Shown here piece by piece: positions 27,272-39,070 of a stretch of 64,000 nucleotides of DNA; position 1 is the stretch's first letter, and every line of letters starts with the position of its first letter. Position numbers and translations under genes: made by a program. Source of the DNA: Pseudomonadota bacterium (lineage in GTDB: Bacteria; Pseudomonadota; Gammaproteobacteria; Burkholderiales; Rhodocyclaceae). The stretch is from contig JAGTRS010000018.1 in NCBI GenBank assembly GCA_018262195.1, positions 36,301-100,300 on the forward strand, written 5' to 3'. The notes under the pieces were generated by a model. It saw only the letters and a list, made by a program, of their open reading frames with translations, had not been told where the DNA came from and ran no database searches.

Positions 27272-29557
27272 ATGAAAAAATCCCTGTTGTCCATACTGAT
27301 TGCCGGCATGTTTGCCACGCCTGCCTTGGCATTCGAACCTTTTGCGGTCAAGGACATTCGGGTTGAGGGTATTCAGCGCACTGAAGCAGGTACGGTTTTC
27401 GGGTACCTCCCCGTCAAGGTTGGTGAGACCCTGACTGATGAAAAAGCTGCGCAATCAATCAAGGCACTGTTTGCGACCGGATTCTTCAAAGATGTCCGGA
27501 TTGAAGTCGAAAAAGATGTGATGGTCGTTGTAGTTCAGGAGCGTCCGGCTGTTGCGACGATCAATTTCGTTGGCCTCAAGGAATTCGACAAGGATGTCAT
27601 TGTCAAGGCGCTCAAGGAAACGGGGATTGCCGAGGGGCGTATTTTCGATCGTGCACTGCTGGAAAAGGCCGAACAGGAACTCAAGCGCCAGTATCTGACG
27701 CGCGGTAAGTACGCTGCCAATGTTACTACGACCGTTACGCCACTTGAGCGTAACCGTGTCGGGGTCAACTTCAATATCGAAGAAGGCTCCGCTGCCAAGA
27801 TCAAGCAGATCAACATTGTTGGAGCCAAGTCCTTCAGGGAGAAGGATTTGCTCGCCCAGTTCGAATTGACGACCCCGGGTTTGATTACTTGGTATACCAA
27901 GAACGATCAGTATTCCCGGCAAAAATTGTCGGCCGATCTAGAGAAACTGAAGTCGTTCTACATGAACCAGGGATATCTGGAATTTGCCGTCGAGTCGACG
28001 CAGGTTTCGATTTCTCCCGACAAACAGGACGTTTATATCACCGCCAACATCAATGAAGGGGAGCGTTATCAAGTCTCCTCGGTCAAGATGGCAGGTGATT
28101 TTTCGATATCCGAAGATGAGTTGAAAAAAATCGTTACGATCAAACCGGGGGATGTATTCTCCCGGGAGAAGCTCAACGCAACGACCAAGGCAATTAGTGA
28201 TCGACTCGGCAAGGAAGGTTATGCCTTCGCAAACGTCAACGCAGCTCCTGAGATCGATAAGGAGAAGCATCATGTTGCTTTCACCATCTTTGTCGACCCA
28301 GGCAAGCGAGTCTATGTTCGTCGGCTGAATATCACCGGCAATACAAAGACTCGGGATGAGGTTGTTCGTCGCGAGATGCGCCAGATGGAAGGTGGCTGGT
28401 ACGATGCCGATAAAGTAACAGCCTCCAAGCAGCGAGTTGATAAACTGGGGTTCTTCTCTGAAGTCGCAGTGGAGACTCCTGCGGTTGCCGGGACCTCGGA
28501 TCAATTGGACGTCAACGTGAACGTTACCGAAAAGCCGACCGGAAACCTTATGCTGGGCGTTGGTACCTCAAGTACCGATAAGGTCATCCTCTCGGGTTCC
28601 ATCGCGCAAAACAACTTCATGGGTAGCGGTAACAACGTTGCCATTCAGGTCAATTCAGCCAAGACCTACAGAACCTACGTATTCTCCTATACCAACCCTT
28701 ACTTCACTCAGGATGGGGTGAGTCAAGGGTTTGACGTCTATCATCGAACTGTCAATACGACATCTACCACACTTGCATATTATTCGTCGTCTTCAACCGG
28801 TGGTGGTATCCGTTTTGGGTTCCCGATCGGTGAAAAAGAGTCCATCGGTCTTGGCTTGGGGCTTGATTCAACCAGCATCAAGACCTACGAGCAGACGCCG
28901 CAGTACTACAAGGATTTTGTAACTCGTTTTGGCGAAACAAATATTTCGGTTCCGTTGACACTGACTTGGGCGAGCGATGGCAAGGATAGCTATTTCTTCC
29001 CGACCAAGGGAACGTTCCAAAGGGCCTCTTTGGAGGTCGCTTTGCCCGGTGGCGATTTGACCTATTACCGAGCCAGTTATCAGCTTCAGCATTTTGTTCC
29101 GCTCAATTCGAAGTTCACGTTGATGTTGAATGGTGAATACGGGTTGGCCAACGGTTATGGTGCTTCCGGCCTTCCGTTCTTCAAAAATTACTATGCGGGT
29201 GGTGTAACCTCCGTACGTGGCTACAAGGCATCTTCACTGGGGCCGATCTATACTGATCCTTCGACGACTACGCAATATCGTTTGGGTGGAAATCGTCGCG
29301 TGGTCGGGAATGCCGAATTGCTGTGGAGCTTGCCAGGAATGGAAAAATCGTTCCGCATGGGTTTGTTCTTTGACGTGGGTCAGGTCTTTGGTAGTGATGA
29401 AAAGCTGGATATGGCTGATTTGCGCTATTCATCGGGTCTTTCCGCTGCCTGGATTTCACCTATCGGGCCGCTAAAATTCAGTTTTGGTCGGCCTTTGAAC
29501 AAAAAAGAAGGCGATAAATCCGAAGTGTTCCAGTTCCAGCTGGGCACCACGTTTTAA
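27272..29557 (+). CDS. bamA: Outer membrane protein assembly factor BamA
   Basis: Core of the BAM complex that folds beta-barrels into the outer membrane. 761 residues with a Sec signal (MKKSLLSILIAGMFATPALA). Five POTRA domains follow (about 22-420), then a 16-strand barrel. The conserved lid-loop motif 'VRGYKASSLGP' is near residue 650, and the protein ends in 'FQFQLGTTF' with the C-terminal aromatic expected of BAM clients. It begins three bases after rseP. Confidence 0.98.
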   Translation: MKKSLLSILIAGMFATPALAFEPFAVKDIRVEGIQRTEAGTVFGYLPVKVGETLTDEKAAQSIKALFATGFFKDVRIEVEKDVMVVVVQERPAVATINFVGLKEFDKDVIVKALKETGIAEGRIFDRALLEKAEQELKRQYLTRGKYAANVTTTVTPLERNRVGVNFNIEEGSAAKIKQINIVGAKSFREKDLLAQFELTTPGLITWYTKNDQYSRQKLSADLEKLKSFYMNQGYLEFAVESTQVSISPDKQDVYITANINEGERYQVSSVKMAGDFSISEDELKKIVTIKPGDVFSREKLNATTKAISDRLGKEGYAFANVNAAPEIDKEKHHVAFTIFVDPGKRVYVRRLNITGNTKTRDEVVRREMRQMEGGWYDADKVTASKQRVDKLGFFSEVAVETPAVAGTSDQLDVNVNVTEKPTGNLMLGVGTSSTDKVILSGSIAQNNFMGSGNNVAIQVNSAKTYRTYVFSYTNPYFTQDGVSQGFDVYHRTVNTTSTTLAYYSSSSTGGGIRFGFPIGEKESIGLGLGLDSTSIKTYEQTPQYYKDFVTRFGETNISVPLTLTWASDGKDSYFFPTKGTFQRASLEVALPGGDLTYYRASYQLQHFVPLNSKFTLMLNGEYGLANGYGASGLPFFKNYYAGGVTSVRGYKASSLGPIYTDPSTTTQYRLGGNRRVVGNAELLWSLPGMEKSFRMGLFFDVGQVFGSDEKLDMADLRYSSGLSAAWISPIGPLKFSFGRPLNKKEGDKSEVFQFQLGTTF

Positions 29558-29572
29558 TTCAGGAGTATCAAG

Positions 29573-30076
29573 TTGAAAGTCAAAACCGTTGTTCTCGCAT
29601 CGTTGATGTCCGCTTTATTCGTGACCGGCGCTTGTGCCGCCGAATTGAAGGTCGGCTATGTGAATACCCAGCGCATTTTCCGTGATGCGCCGGCTGCACA
29701 GAAAGCAGCCAAGAAACTCGAAGGCGAGTTCGCCAAGCGAGACCAGGATCTTCAGCGCATGGCCAAGCAGTTGCAGGGCTTGCAGGAAAATCTGGAAAAG
29801 AATTCGGTGACCATGGCCGAAAGCGAGCGTCGCACAAAGGAAAAGGAATTTGGTGAATTGTCTCGCGAATTCCAGCGTCGCCAGCGTGAGTTCCGCGAAG
29901 ATCTAAATCTTCGTCAGAACGAGGAAAATGCCGCTGTGATTGAAAAGGCCAACAAGGCAATCAAGCAGATTGCCGAGGCTGAAAAGTTTGATCTGATCCT
30001 GCAGGATGTGGTTTGGGTCAGTCCCCGCCTGGATGTGACTGAACGAGTAATCAAGGCGCTGTCGGAAGCCAAGTAA
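29573..30076 (+). CDS. skp: Periplasmic chaperone Skp/OmpH
   Basis: Trimeric chaperone that carries unfolded outer membrane proteins to BAM. TTG start, fixed by AGGAG seven bases upstream; 167 residues. Sec signal MKVKTVVLASLMSALFVTGACAA, then 'ELKVGYVNTQRIFRDAP' and a long charged coiled coil (about 50-130) forming the tentacles. The stop overlaps the lpxD start (TAATG). Confidence 0.95.
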   Translation: MKVKTVVLASLMSALFVTGACAAELKVGYVNTQRIFRDAPAAQKAAKKLEGEFAKRDQDLQRMAKQLQGLQENLEKNSVTMAESERRTKEKEFGELSREFQRRQREFREDLNLRQNEENAAVIEKANKAIKQIAEAEKFDLILQDVVWVSPRLDVTERVIKALSEAK

Positions 30077-31119
30077 TGGCTTCGCTAGGCAAGGTTGTTC
30101 TTACGCTTGCTGACATCGCCGCCCAATTGGGCGGCGATGTGCTTGGAGATTCGCAAACGCTGGTTTCAAGGGTTGCTCCTGTCGCTACGGCCGGAGAGGG
30201 GGAGATCACCTTTCTCGCGAATCCAAAATTCAGGAACCAGCTGGGTGCATGCAGGGCTTCGGCAGTAATTCTGCGCCCGGATGTGGCCAGTGAGTTTTCA
30301 GGCCCGCGTATCGTCACTGGCAATCCTTATGCCTACTACGCCAGGGTTGCGACGCTACTGAACCCATACCAGAGCGGACTCATCGGTGTTCACACAAGCG
30401 CTGTCGTTGAGTCCCCGGTTCCGGATAGCGTTGCAATTGGCCCCAACGTTTGCATCGGCAAAGATGTAACCTTGGGTGAAAATGTTGTAATCAACGCTGG
30501 TTGTGTGATTGATGACGGCGTAAGTATTGGTGCCGGTACGCTGCTTCATGCCAATGTGACGGTTTACTATGGATGCAATATCGGACGCCAGTGCATTATT
30601 CATTCTGGCGCGGTCATCGGCTCCGATGGCTTCGGGTTTGCGCCGGAAGGCCAGTCATGGATAAAAATTCCACAGATTGGCAAGGTCGTGATCGGCGATG
30701 ATGTGGAAATTGGCGCCAATACGGCGATCGATCGTGGTGCGCTTGAGGATACCGTGATTGGCGATGGCTGCAAGTTGGATAATCAGGTCCATGTTGCCCA
30801 CAACTGCAGGATCGGCGCTAATTCCGTATTGGCTGGGTGCACAGGAGTAGCGGGAAGTACTGTCTTTGGCGAACACTGTATTGTTGGTGGCGCTGGCATG
30901 ATTTCCGGGCATTTGAATATTGCAGCAGGGACGACGATTTCCGGTGGTACGACGGTGATGAAGAGCATTCTGAATCCCGGCGTCTATACCAGCGTATTTC
31001 CGCTGGATACCCATGAAGAATGGCTGCGGAATGCGTCGCACATTCGTCGTCTTTCCAGGTTGGCAGAGCGTATTTCCGAGCTTGAGAAAAAACTTAAAGA
31101 AAAAGATATAGAGGGTTGA
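30076..31119 (+). CDS. lpxD: UDP-3-O-(3-hydroxyacyl)glucosamine N-acyltransferase
   Basis: Third lipid A step: adds the N-linked hydroxyacyl chain. 347 residues. An N-terminal uridine-binding domain (about 1-100) precedes hexapeptide repeats forming a left-handed beta-helix. The catalytic histidine is in '[19 protein letters not shown]', and '[20 protein letters not shown]' leads to a C-terminal helix. It overlaps skp by one base; fabZ follows after four bases. Confidence 0.97.
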   Translation: MASLGKVVLTLADIAAQLGGDVLGDSQTLVSRVAPVATAGEGEITFLANPKFRNQLGACRASAVILRPDVASEFSGPRIVTGNPYAYYARVATLLNPYQSGLIGVHTSAVVESPVPDSVAIGPNVCIGKDVTLGENVVINAGCVIDDGVSIGAGTLLHANVTVYYGCNIGRQCIIHSGAVIGSDGFGFAPEGQSWIKIPQIGKVVIGDDVEIGANTAIDRGALEDTVIGDGCKLDNQVHVAHNCRIGANSVLAGCTGVAGSTVFGEHCIVGGAGMISGHLNIAAGTTISGGTTVMKSILNPGVYTSVFPLDTHEEWLRNASHIRRLSRLAERISELEKKLKEKDIEG

Positions 31120-31123
31120 TCAA

Positions 31124-31558
31124 ATGGATATTAATGAAATCATGCAGCATCTGCCGCATCGTTACCCGTTCTTGTTGGTCGATCGCGTACTCGAAATCGA
31201 CCCGGGCAAATCCATCCATGCCTACAAGAACGTGACGATCAATGAGCCGTTCTTCGTTGGTCACTTTCCGCATCACCCGGTGATGCCGGGCGTGTTGATC
31301 ATGGAAGCGCTGGCTCAGGCTGCGGGCATTCTTTCTTTCAAGTCGATGGATGAAAAACCCTCACCGGACACCGTGTTCTACTTTGCCGGTATCGATGAGG
31401 CACGTTTCAAGAAGCCGGTGATGCCTGGCGATCAGCTACACCTGCATGTCGAAATCGAGCGTCAAATGCGCGGGGTCTGGAAGTACAAGGCCGAAGCACG
31501 CGTCGATGGGCAGCTGGCTGCCTCGGCCAAGTTGATGTGTGCCAAACGGGATCTCTGA
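31124..31558 (+). CDS. fabZ: 3-hydroxyacyl-[ACP] dehydratase FabZ
   Basis: Hot-dog-fold dehydratase of fatty acid elongation; it competes with LpxA for hydroxyacyl-ACP, which explains the shared operon. 144 residues. The signature '[22 protein letters not shown]' carries the catalytic His and Glu, preceded by '[13 protein letters not shown]'. Confidence 0.98.
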   Translation: MDINEIMQHLPHRYPFLLVDRVLEIDPGKSIHAYKNVTINEPFFVGHFPHHPVMPGVLIMEALAQAAGILSFKSMDEKPSPDTVFYFAGIDEARFKKPVMPGDQLHLHVEIERQMRGVWKYKAEARVDGQLAASAKLMCAKRDL

Positions 31559-31559
31559 A

Positions 31560-32330
31560 ATGATTCACTCGACCGCTATTGTCGATCAGGGTGCCAAGAT
31601 CGGTGCCAATGTCGAGATCGGCCCCTACGCCATCATCGGTGCCAACGTCGAAATTGGCGACAATACCCAGATCGGGCCGCACACCGTCATCAAGGGACAC
31701 ACGAAGATCGGTCGCGACAACCGTATCTTCCAGTTCTGCTCCCTCGGCGAAGTGCCGCAAGACAAGAAGTACGCTGGTGAGCCGACACGGCTCGAGATTG
31801 GCGATCGCAACACGATTCGCGAGTTCTGCACCTTCAACCTGGGTACCGTCCAGGATGCAGGCGTGACCCGGATTGGTGACGACAATTGGATCATGGCGTA
31901 TGTGCATATTGCGCACGATTGCCAGGTCGGCAACAAAACCACGTTTGCCAACAATACCCAGCTGGCCGGCCATGTGATTGTCGATGACTGGGCGATTCTC
32001 GGTGGTTTTACCGGTGTGCATCAGTTCTGCCGCATTGGCGCGCATGTGATGACGGCAGTCAGCACAGTTATCCTGCAGGATGTGCCGCCTTATCTGATGG
32101 CGGCCGGCAATACGGCGACGCCTTACGGTATCAACGTCGAGGGCCTGAAGCGCCGTGGCTTTACCGCCGATGCGATTACCGCCCTGAAGCGCGCCTATCG
32201 CACCCTGTACAAGTCTGGCCTGCTGCTGGAAGAAGCCAAGACAAAATTGGCTGAAGAGGCCAAGACTCAGCCGGACATCCAGCGCCTTGTTGATTTTCTC
32301 GAGGTCTCCAAGCGAGGCATCATTCGCTGA
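31560..32330 (+). CDS. lpxA: UDP-N-acetylglucosamine acyltransferase
   Basis: First lipid A step. ATG 31560 ([20 protein letters not shown]) gives 256 residues; the track's upstream start overlaps fabZ needlessly. Hexapeptide repeats cover about 1-190. The catalytic histidine is in '[20 protein letters not shown]', followed by '[16 protein letters not shown]' and a C-terminal helical domain ('[13 protein letters not shown]'). Confidence 0.98.
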   Translation: MIHSTAIVDQGAKIGANVEIGPYAIIGANVEIGDNTQIGPHTVIKGHTKIGRDNRIFQFCSLGEVPQDKKYAGEPTRLEIGDRNTIREFCTFNLGTVQDAGVTRIGDDNWIMAYVHIAHDCQVGNKTTFANNTQLAGHVIVDDWAILGGFTGVHQFCRIGAHVMTAVSTVILQDVPPYLMAAGNTATPYGINVEGLKRRGFTADAITALKRAYRTLYKSGLLLEEAKTKLAEEAKTQPDIQRLVDFLEVSKRGIIR

Positions 32331-32331
32331 T

Positions 32332-33480
32332 ATGGGAAGCGCTGTTCGGATTGCCATGGTGGCGGGGGAGGCCTCCGGGGATCTCCTGGCCAGCCACCTG
32401 ATTGCTGCATTGAAGACCCACCTGCCGGATGCCGTTTTTTACGGTATCGGCGGGCCGAAGATGCAGGCTCAGGGATTCGATAGCTGGTGGCCGATGGAGA
32501 AACTGTCGGTCATGGGTTATTGGGATGCGCTGAAGCATTACCGTGAAATTTCCGGTATTCGCCGCCAGTTGAAGAAACGGCTGCTCGATCTCAAACCGGA
32601 TATCTTCATCGGTGTCGACGCTCCAGATTTCAACCTGGGTCTGGAAACAGATCTGAAATCTGCCGGGGTGCGAACGATCCATTACGTCAGCCCATCGATC
32701 TGGGCATGGCGAGGTGGGCGGATCAAGAAGATTGCCAAGGCGGTTAACCGTGTGCTGGCGCTGTTCCCCATGGAGCCGGCGCTCTATGAAAAAGAGCGTA
32801 TTCCGGTGACCTATGTCGGTCATCCGCTTGCAGATATCATTCCTTTGCAGACCAACAAGCAGGCGGTTCGGGAAAAACTTTCCCTGCCGCGTGATTATCC
32901 GATCTTTGCCATGCTGCCGGGCAGTCGCCAAGGCGAACTGGCCATGATGGCCGAGACCTTTGTCGAAACGGCAAAAATCATTCGCGAGCGTCATCTGCCG
33001 AATGCAATGTTTGTCGTGCCCTTGGCGACGCGCGAAACGCGCCTGCAGTTCGAGTCCGCCATCTATAGCCGGCAGGCTGGCGATGTGCCGTTTCGCCTGT
33101 TGTTCGGCCACGCTCAGGATGCGCTTGGTGCGGCCGATGTGTCGCTGGTGGCGAGTGGCACGGCGACGCTGGAGGCGGCGCTAATCAAGCGACCGATGGT
33201 GATTACCTACAAGATAGCCAAGTTCTCCTATTGGCTGATGAAGCGGATGGCCTACCTGCCGTATGTCGGCTTGCCCAATGTGCTGGCCGGGCGCTTTGTG
33301 GTGCCGGAAATCCTGCAGGATGAGGCTACACCGGAAAATCTTGCCGAGGCCTTGGTCAAGTTGTATGAGGACAAGGAGAATGCCGAGGCGGTTGAGGAGG
33401 CATTCACCGATATCCATCTGCAACTGCGGCAGAACACTGCTGAAAAGGCCGCTCACGCGGTCATTGAATGCCTGAACTGA
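32332..33480 (+). CDS. lpxB: Lipid-A-disaccharide synthase
   Basis: GT-B glycosyltransferase joining UDP-2,3-diacylglucosamine and lipid X. 382 residues from ATG 32332. Visible: '[18 protein letters not shown]', '[11 protein letters not shown]', '[17 protein letters not shown]', 'GHPLADIIP' and '[10 protein letters not shown]'. It overlaps rnhB by 13 bases. Confidence 0.97.
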   Translation: MGSAVRIAMVAGEASGDLLASHLIAALKTHLPDAVFYGIGGPKMQAQGFDSWWPMEKLSVMGYWDALKHYREISGIRRQLKKRLLDLKPDIFIGVDAPDFNLGLETDLKSAGVRTIHYVSPSIWAWRGGRIKKIAKAVNRVLALFPMEPALYEKERIPVTYVGHPLADIIPLQTNKQAVREKLSLPRDYPIFAMLPGSRQGELAMMAETFVETAKIIRERHLPNAMFVVPLATRETRLQFESAIYSRQAGDVPFRLLFGHAQDALGAADVSLVASGTATLEAALIKRPMVITYKIAKFSYWLMKRMAYLPYVGLPNVLAGRFVVPEILQDEATPENLAEALVKLYEDKENAEAVEEAFTDIHLQLRQNTAEKAAHAVIECLN

Positions 33481-34058
33481 TTGTCCCGGTCGGCCTCGTT
33501 TGTGGCATTGACGAGGCCGGGCGCGGCCCGCTGGCCGGGCCGGTTGTCGCTGCGGCGGTCATTCTCGATCCGGAGCGCCCGATTGCCGGGCTGAACGACT
33601 CCAAGAAACTGAGCGAGAAGAAGCGTGATGCGCTGGCCGGAATCATTCGGGAGCGAGCGCTGGCCTGGGCAGTGGCCGAAGCGACGGTCGAGGAAATAGA
33701 TCGCCTGAATATCCTGCAGGCGACGATGCTGGCCATGCAGCGCGCCGTAGCTGCCTTGCAGGTGCGGGCGGAAAGTGCCTTGGTCGATGGCAATCGCTGC
33801 CCAAGGCTCGACATTCCTAGTGAAGCCGTGGTCAAGGGCGATGGCAAGATTGCCTCAATTGCGGCGGCATCCATTCTCGCCAAAACCGTGCGCGACGCCG
33901 GCATGCTGGTTTTGCATGCGCAGTATCCGCAATACGGTTTTGACCGGCATATGGGCTATCCAACGGCGGCGCATTTCGCAGCGCTGGAAGCGCATGGTGC
34001 ATCGCCGGTGCATCGGCGCAGCTTCGGGCCGGTGGCAAGGCAATTGTCGCTGCTATGA
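33468..34058 (+). CDS. rnhB: Ribonuclease HII
   Basis: Cleaves RNA in RNA-DNA hybrids and removes single ribonucleotides. 196 residues. The N-terminal '[19 protein letters not shown]' holds the first catalytic Asp-Glu, with '[10 protein letters not shown]' and '[19 protein letters not shown]' carrying the others. It overlaps lpxB at its 5' end and the rRNA methyltransferase (ATGA) at its 3' end. Confidence 0.97.
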   Translation: MPELIVPVGLVCGIDEAGRGPLAGPVVAAAVILDPERPIAGLNDSKKLSEKKRDALAGIIRERALAWAVAEATVEEIDRLNILQATMLAMQRAVAALQVRAESALVDGNRCPRLDIPSEAVVKGDGKIASIAAASILAKTVRDAGMLVLHAQYPQYGFDRHMGYPTAAHFAALEAHGASPVHRRSFGPVARQLSLL

Positions 34059-34831
34059 AGCTGATCCAGTCGCGCGACAACGCATTTTTCAAGCATCTCA
34101 AGCGGCTGGCGGAGTCGGGGCGCGAGCGCCGGAAAACCGGGCAGACCTTGCTTGATGGTGTGCATCTGGTCGAGGCTTACGAGAAAGCCTTTGGGCCATT
34201 GGAGCACTTGATCGTCGCCGAGTCGGCGCTGGCTGGTGGCGAGATCGCGTCTTATCTCGAAGGGCGTCAGCCAGTGGTTCTGGCAGACGCACTGATGCGT
34301 GATCTGGGCCTGGTGGATACCCCTAGCGGCTTGCTGGCGATAGCGCCGATGCCACAACGCACCGCTGCTGCTGACTTTGGAAACGATGCTGTGCTCCTCG
34401 ATGGCGTGCAGGATCCCGGCAATGTCGGTACCTTGTTGCGGACGGCGGCGGCCTCGGGCGTGAAGCAGGTATTTTTGGCGCCAGGCTGTGCCTCGGCATG
34501 GTCACCCAAGGTTTTGCGGGCCGGGCAGGGCGCGCATTTTGCCCTTGCCATCCATGAAGAAGCTGATCTGGCCGCCTTCATGGCGGACTATCGCGGAACG
34601 ACTGCAGTCACTTGCCTGGATGGTGCGACATCGCTTTATGAAGCGCGCTGGTCCGGGCCGTTGGCGTGGGTTTTTGGCGCCGAGGGGCTGGGGGTCCGGG
34701 CTGAACTGATCAAAGCGGCCAAGCTGAGGATCAAGATCCCCATGCCTGGCGCGGTCGAATCACTGAATGTCGGGGCGGCCGCTGCGGCTTGCCTGTTCGA
34801 GGCACTGCGCCGCAAGTTAAAAGCCGGTTAA
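34055..34831 (+). CDS. TrmH/SpoU family RNA 2'-O-methyltransferase
   Basis: SPOUT-class methyltransferase, probably acting on 23S rRNA or tRNA ribose. 258 residues: an N-terminal substrate-binding domain (about 1-90, '[25 protein letters not shown]'), then the knotted SPOUT domain with motif 1 '[16 protein letters not shown]', motif 2 '[14 protein letters not shown]' and motif 3 '[23 protein letters not shown]'. The exact target cannot be read. It is the last gene of the long plus-strand cluster. Confidence 0.85.
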   Translation: MKLIQSRDNAFFKHLKRLAESGRERRKTGQTLLDGVHLVEAYEKAFGPLEHLIVAESALAGGEIASYLEGRQPVVLADALMRDLGLVDTPSGLLAIAPMPQRTAAADFGNDAVLLDGVQDPGNVGTLLRTAAASGVKQVFLAPGCASAWSPKVLRAGQGAHFALAIHEEADLAAFMADYRGTTAVTCLDGATSLYEARWSGPLAWVFGAEGLGVRAELIKAAKLRIKIPMPGAVESLNVGAAAAACLFEALRRKLKAG

Positions 34832-34836
34832 GGCGG

Positions 34837-34856
34837 ATCAGCCGTCGCCGGCTGAT
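34837..34856. terminator. Hairpin between convergent rRNA methyltransferase and ppsR
   Basis: ATCAGCCG-tcgc-CGGCTGAT is a perfect 8-bp stem centred in the 32-base gap between two convergent genes. There is no clear T-tract on either side, so termination strength is uncertain. Confidence 0.6.
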
Positions 34857-34863
34857 ACTAGCC

Positions 34864-35691
<828 letters not shown>

Positions 35692-38466
35692 TTACCCGCT
35701 GTTACGCAAACCGGATGCGATCCCGTTGATCGAAAGATGAATGCCCCGGGCCAGGCGTTCGTCGGTATCGCCGGCGCGGTGGCGCTTGAGCAACTCGACT
35801 TGCAGGTGGTTCAGCGGGTCCATGTAGGGGGAGCGCAGTTGCAGCGAGCGGGCGAGCATCGGGTTGTCGGCGAGGAATTCATCCTGCTCCAGAATGGCCA
35901 GCAGATGCTGGCGGGTCAGCGCCCATTCGGCCTTGATGCGGCTGAAGATGTGCTCACGCAGTTCGGTGTCGGTTACCAGTTCGGCGTAGCGCGAGGCAAT
36001 GGCGAGATCGGTCTTGGCCAGCACCATGTCCATGTTGGAGAGCAGGCTCTTGAAGAAAGGCCAGGCGTGAACCATGCGACGCAGCGTGGCAAGGCCGCCC
36101 GGATTGGCTTGCAGGTAGCCATCGACCGCGGCACCGAACCCGTACCAGCCCGGCAGCATCAGGCGGCATTGCGCCCAACTGAAGACCCAGGGAATGGCCC
36201 GCAGGTCTTCGATGCGATCGGAGGCCTTGCGCGAGGCGGGGCGGCTGCCGATGTTCAGCGAGGCAATTTCGGAGACGACCGTCGACTGGCGAAAATAGGT
36301 GGTGAAGCCCGGGGTTTCATAGACCAGACCGCGGTAGGCATTGAAGGCGCGCGCGGAAAGCTCGTCCATCACGGCGTGGAACTGCTCGGCCGGCTCGACG
36401 CGGTTTTCGTGGTCGGTCAGGCTGGCTTCCAATGTGGCGGCGAGCAACACTTCCAGATTGCGGCGGCCGGTGTCGGCATTGCCGTACTTGGTCGAGATGA
36501 CTTCGCCCTGTTCGGTCAGGCGGATCTGGCCGGCAACCGCCCCGGCCGGCTGGGCAAGGATGGCGTGATAGGTCGGGCCGCCACCGCGGCCAACCGAACC
36601 GCCACGGCCATGGAACAGGCGCAGACGGACGCCATGCTGGCCAAAGATGCGCGCCAGTTCGATCTCGGCCTTGTAGAGCTCCCAGCCGGAGGTCAGGAAG
36701 CCGCCGTCCTTGTTGCTGTCAGAGTAGCCAAGCATGACTTCATGTTCGTCACCCCGGCCGGCGATCAGTTCGCGGTAGGCCGGAATGGCGAAGACACCCG
36801 CCATGGTGGCCGCACTTTTCTGCAAGTCTTCGATGGTTTCGAAGAGCGGGATGATATTGACGTTCAGTTGCGGCTTGGCACCGGGCAGCAACAGGCCGGA
36901 TTCCTTGAGCAGCAGGGCGAGTTCAAGCAGGTCGGAAACGCCGTCGGTCTTCGAGATGATGCAGTTGGGCAGTGCGGCATCGCCGTATTTCTGGCGCAGT
37001 TCGCGGGCGGCGAAGAAGATGGCCAGTTCGCCTTCAGTCTCTTCCGAATAGTTCAGGTAGGGCGAGTACAAAGGGCGCGGCGTGCTGATTTCCTCGACCA
37101 GCAGCTTGATGCGCTCGGTTTCGGGCAGTGCTTCGTAATCCGGGCAACGGCCGGCGCCAGCCAGCAGTTCGGCGACGCTGCGGGCATGGACATCGGAATT
37201 CTGACGCAGGTCGATCGGGGCGAGGTGGAAGCCGAAGATCTGGACACCACGCAGCAGTCGGCGCAGTCGGCCACCGGCCAGCCTGGCACTGCCGTTGAGC
37301 TTGAGGGAGTTGGCGAGAACCTTCAGGTCGGCACGCAGGGCATCCGGGGTGTCGTATGGCGCAGCGTTGCCGATCTCGTGACGGACTGGCTCGAAATGGT
37401 CGAGGGCGCGTGCCGTTGCGGCAAGACGGGCGTAGATGCCGGACAGGGCACGGCGATAAGGCTCGTCGGCGCGCTGCGGTGAGTGGTCGGTGGAATGTTC
37501 GGCCAGGGCCAGCAGTTCGGGGGTGACCTTGACCAGCAGGTCGGAGAGCGGCAGTTCGCCGCCGAGTTCGTGGATCTCTTCGAGATAGTGATTGAGCGCG
37601 GCGGACGATTGCAGGCGCAGGGCTTCACGCAGGATTTCGGCGGTGACGAAGGGGTTGCCATCGCGGTCGCCGCCGATCCAGCTGCCGACACGGAAGAACG
37701 GCGGCAGGGCCCAATGCGTATCGGGATAGCGCTTCTGCAGTTGCTGTGTGGCCTGGATGTAGATGCGCGGCAGTTCAGTGAAGAAGGTTTCCTTGAAGTA
37801 GGTGATGCCGTTCTTGACCTCGTCGAGCACCTTGAGGCGCACCGGGCGCAGCATCCGTGACTGCCACAGGGTGAGAATGGAATTGGCGATCCCGAGATCG
37901 TTCTCGGCTTCTTCTTCCGGCGTCATCTGAAGGCGTTCACGCTGATCGAGCAGGCGGGCGAGATCGCGGTGGTTGCGGATCAGGCTCTGGCGCTGGACTT
38001 CGGTCGGGTGAGCGGTGAGTACCGGGGCCACGACGGCATGGGCGAAGAAGTCGGCGATGGCTTCCGGTGAGACGGCAGCAGTCGCCAGCGAATCCAGGGC
38101 AAAAATCAAACTGCCCTCGCGCGGTGGCGAACCGGCCAGATCGTGGGCACGACGCCGGCGGATATGGTGCTCGTCCTCGGCAATGTTGGCCAGTTGCAGG
38201 AAGTAGCTGAAGGCGCGGACGACCGCTTGCGTCGTGTCACCCGGTAGCGGATCGAGCAGGGCGGCGAGTTCGTTGCGGGCGGCCGGGTCGCCATTACGGG
38301 CGAAACGGACGGCAGTCTGGCGAACGCGTTCGACGATATCAAAAACCGACTCGCCTTCCTGCTCGCGGACGGTATCGCCAAGGATGCGGCCGAGCAGGCG
38401 GATATCGTTGCGAAGCGGTTCGTCCTTGTTGCTTTCGAGTGCGCGTTCAGACATTGGAATTCCCAT
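35692..38466 (-). CDS. ppc: Phosphoenolpyruvate carboxylase
   Basis: Carboxylates PEP to oxaloacetate, refilling the TCA cycle. 924 residues from 38466; an internal ATG at 38454 (MSERALES) with GGGA six bases upstream is an equally good start. Catalytic motifs: 'VLTAHPTEVQRQS' near 155, 'GYSDSNKDGGFLTSGW', and the glycine loop 'FHGRGGSVGRGGGP'. The C-terminal 'LRNSG' is the conserved PPC end. Between uspA and ppsR on the same strand, it acts on the same PEP pool that PpsA produces. Confidence 0.97.
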   Translation of the reverse strand: MGIPMSERALESNKDEPLRNDIRLLGRILGDTVREQEGESVFDIVERVRQTAVRFARNGDPAARNELAALLDPLPGDTTQAVVRAFSYFLQLANIAEDEHHIRRRRAHDLAGSPPREGSLIFALDSLATAAVSPEAIADFFAHAVVAPVLTAHPTEVQRQSLIRNHRDLARLLDQRERLQMTPEEEAENDLGIANSILTLWQSRMLRPVRLKVLDEVKNGITYFKETFFTELPRIYIQATQQLQKRYPDTHWALPPFFRVGSWIGGDRDGNPFVTAEILREALRLQSSAALNHYLEEIHELGGELPLSDLLVKVTPELLALAEHSTDHSPQRADEPYRRALSGIYARLAATARALDHFEPVRHEIGNAAPYDTPDALRADLKVLANSLKLNGSARLAGGRLRRLLRGVQIFGFHLAPIDLRQNSDVHARSVAELLAGAGRCPDYEALPETERIKLLVEEISTPRPLYSPYLNYSEETEGELAIFFAARELRQKYGDAALPNCIISKTDGVSDLLELALLLKESGLLLPGAKPQLNVNIIPLFETIEDLQKSAATMAGVFAIPAYRELIAGRGDEHEVMLGYSDSNKDGGFLTSGWELYKAEIELARIFGQHGVRLRLFHGRGGSVGRGGGPTYHAILAQPAGAVAGQIRLTEQGEVISTKYGNADTGRRNLEVLLAATLEASLTDHENRVEPAEQFHAVMDELSARAFNAYRGLVYETPGFTTYFRQSTVVSEIASLNIGSRPASRKASDRIEDLRAIPWVFSWAQCRLMLPGWYGFGAAVDGYLQANPGGLATLRRMVHAWPFFKSLLSNMDMVLAKTDLAIASRYAELVTDTELREHIFSRIKAEWALTRQHLLAILEQDEFLADNPMLARSLQLRSPYMDPLNHLQVELLKRHRAGDTDERLARGIHLSINGIASGLRNSG

Positions 38467-38473
38467 CGTGAAT

Positions 38474-38495
38474 GATCCCCGGACGGGCGGGGATC
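38474..38495. terminator. Hairpin between uspA and ppc
   Basis: GATCCCCG-gacggg-CGGGGATC is a perfect 8-bp stem in the 83-base gap. A second GC-rich stem (CCCGCC/GGCGGG) lies at about 38519-38533. Neither is followed by a T-tract on the minus strand, so they may be transcript-end or processing structures rather than strong terminators. Confidence 0.45.
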
Positions 38496-38549
38496 AGGTG
38501 ATTGTTGCAACATCATTGCCCGCCGTGGCGGGCGGCAAGACGGCCGGAT

Positions 38550-38996
38550 TTAGTGCTTGCGAACCAGCAGCACCGATGCATCGGCGATTCTAGCCAATTG
38601 TTCGGCCACCGAGCCAAGAATAAACGTTGCCAGGCCACGCTGACCGTGGCGACCGATGATGATCAGATCAACGCTCAGTTCCTTGGCCTTGTCGGCAATG
38701 ATTTCCGAGATGCGACGCTTGCTCGCTTCCAGCATTAGCGCTTCGGCATTGATACCCGTGGCGGATTTCATGGCCTCATCGAGCAGCTTTTGACCGGCCT
38801 GGATAAGGTTGGCCACGGCGTTGTCCAGATTGACGACATTGGACATGGCGTGACCATGAAGGTTGAGTACGGTTTCGTCTGCGACGTGGGTGATGTAGAG
38901 CTTGGCATTGCTGCACTTGGCGATGTGCAGGGCTTCGGCAAGGGCACAACGGGAAGTGTCGCTATCGTCGATGGCAACGAGGATCTTTTTGTACAT
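38550..38996 (-). CDS. Universal stress protein, UspA family
   Basis: Small ATP-binding stress protein, 148 residues. Starts 'MYKKILVAIDDSDTSRCALAEALHIAK' and carries the nucleotide motif 'GRHGQRGLATFILGSVAEQLAR' (G-2x-G-9x-G-S type), suggesting the ATP-binding rather than the UspA-like subclass. It lies between the D-lactate dehydrogenase and ppc on the same strand. Role within this cluster is not evident. Confidence 0.93.
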   Translation of the reverse strand: MYKKILVAIDDSDTSRCALAEALHIAKCSNAKLYITHVADETVLNLHGHAMSNVVNLDNAVANLIQAGQKLLDEAMKSATGINAEALMLEASKRRISEIIADKAKELSVDLIIIGRHGQRGLATFILGSVAEQLARIADASVLLVRKH

Positions 38997-39070
38997 GGGT
39001 GTTCTCCTTGAATTTTTTGGATGGGGCGTAACTTAACAATTCGTTTACGTTTGCGCTGTTAGGGAAATCC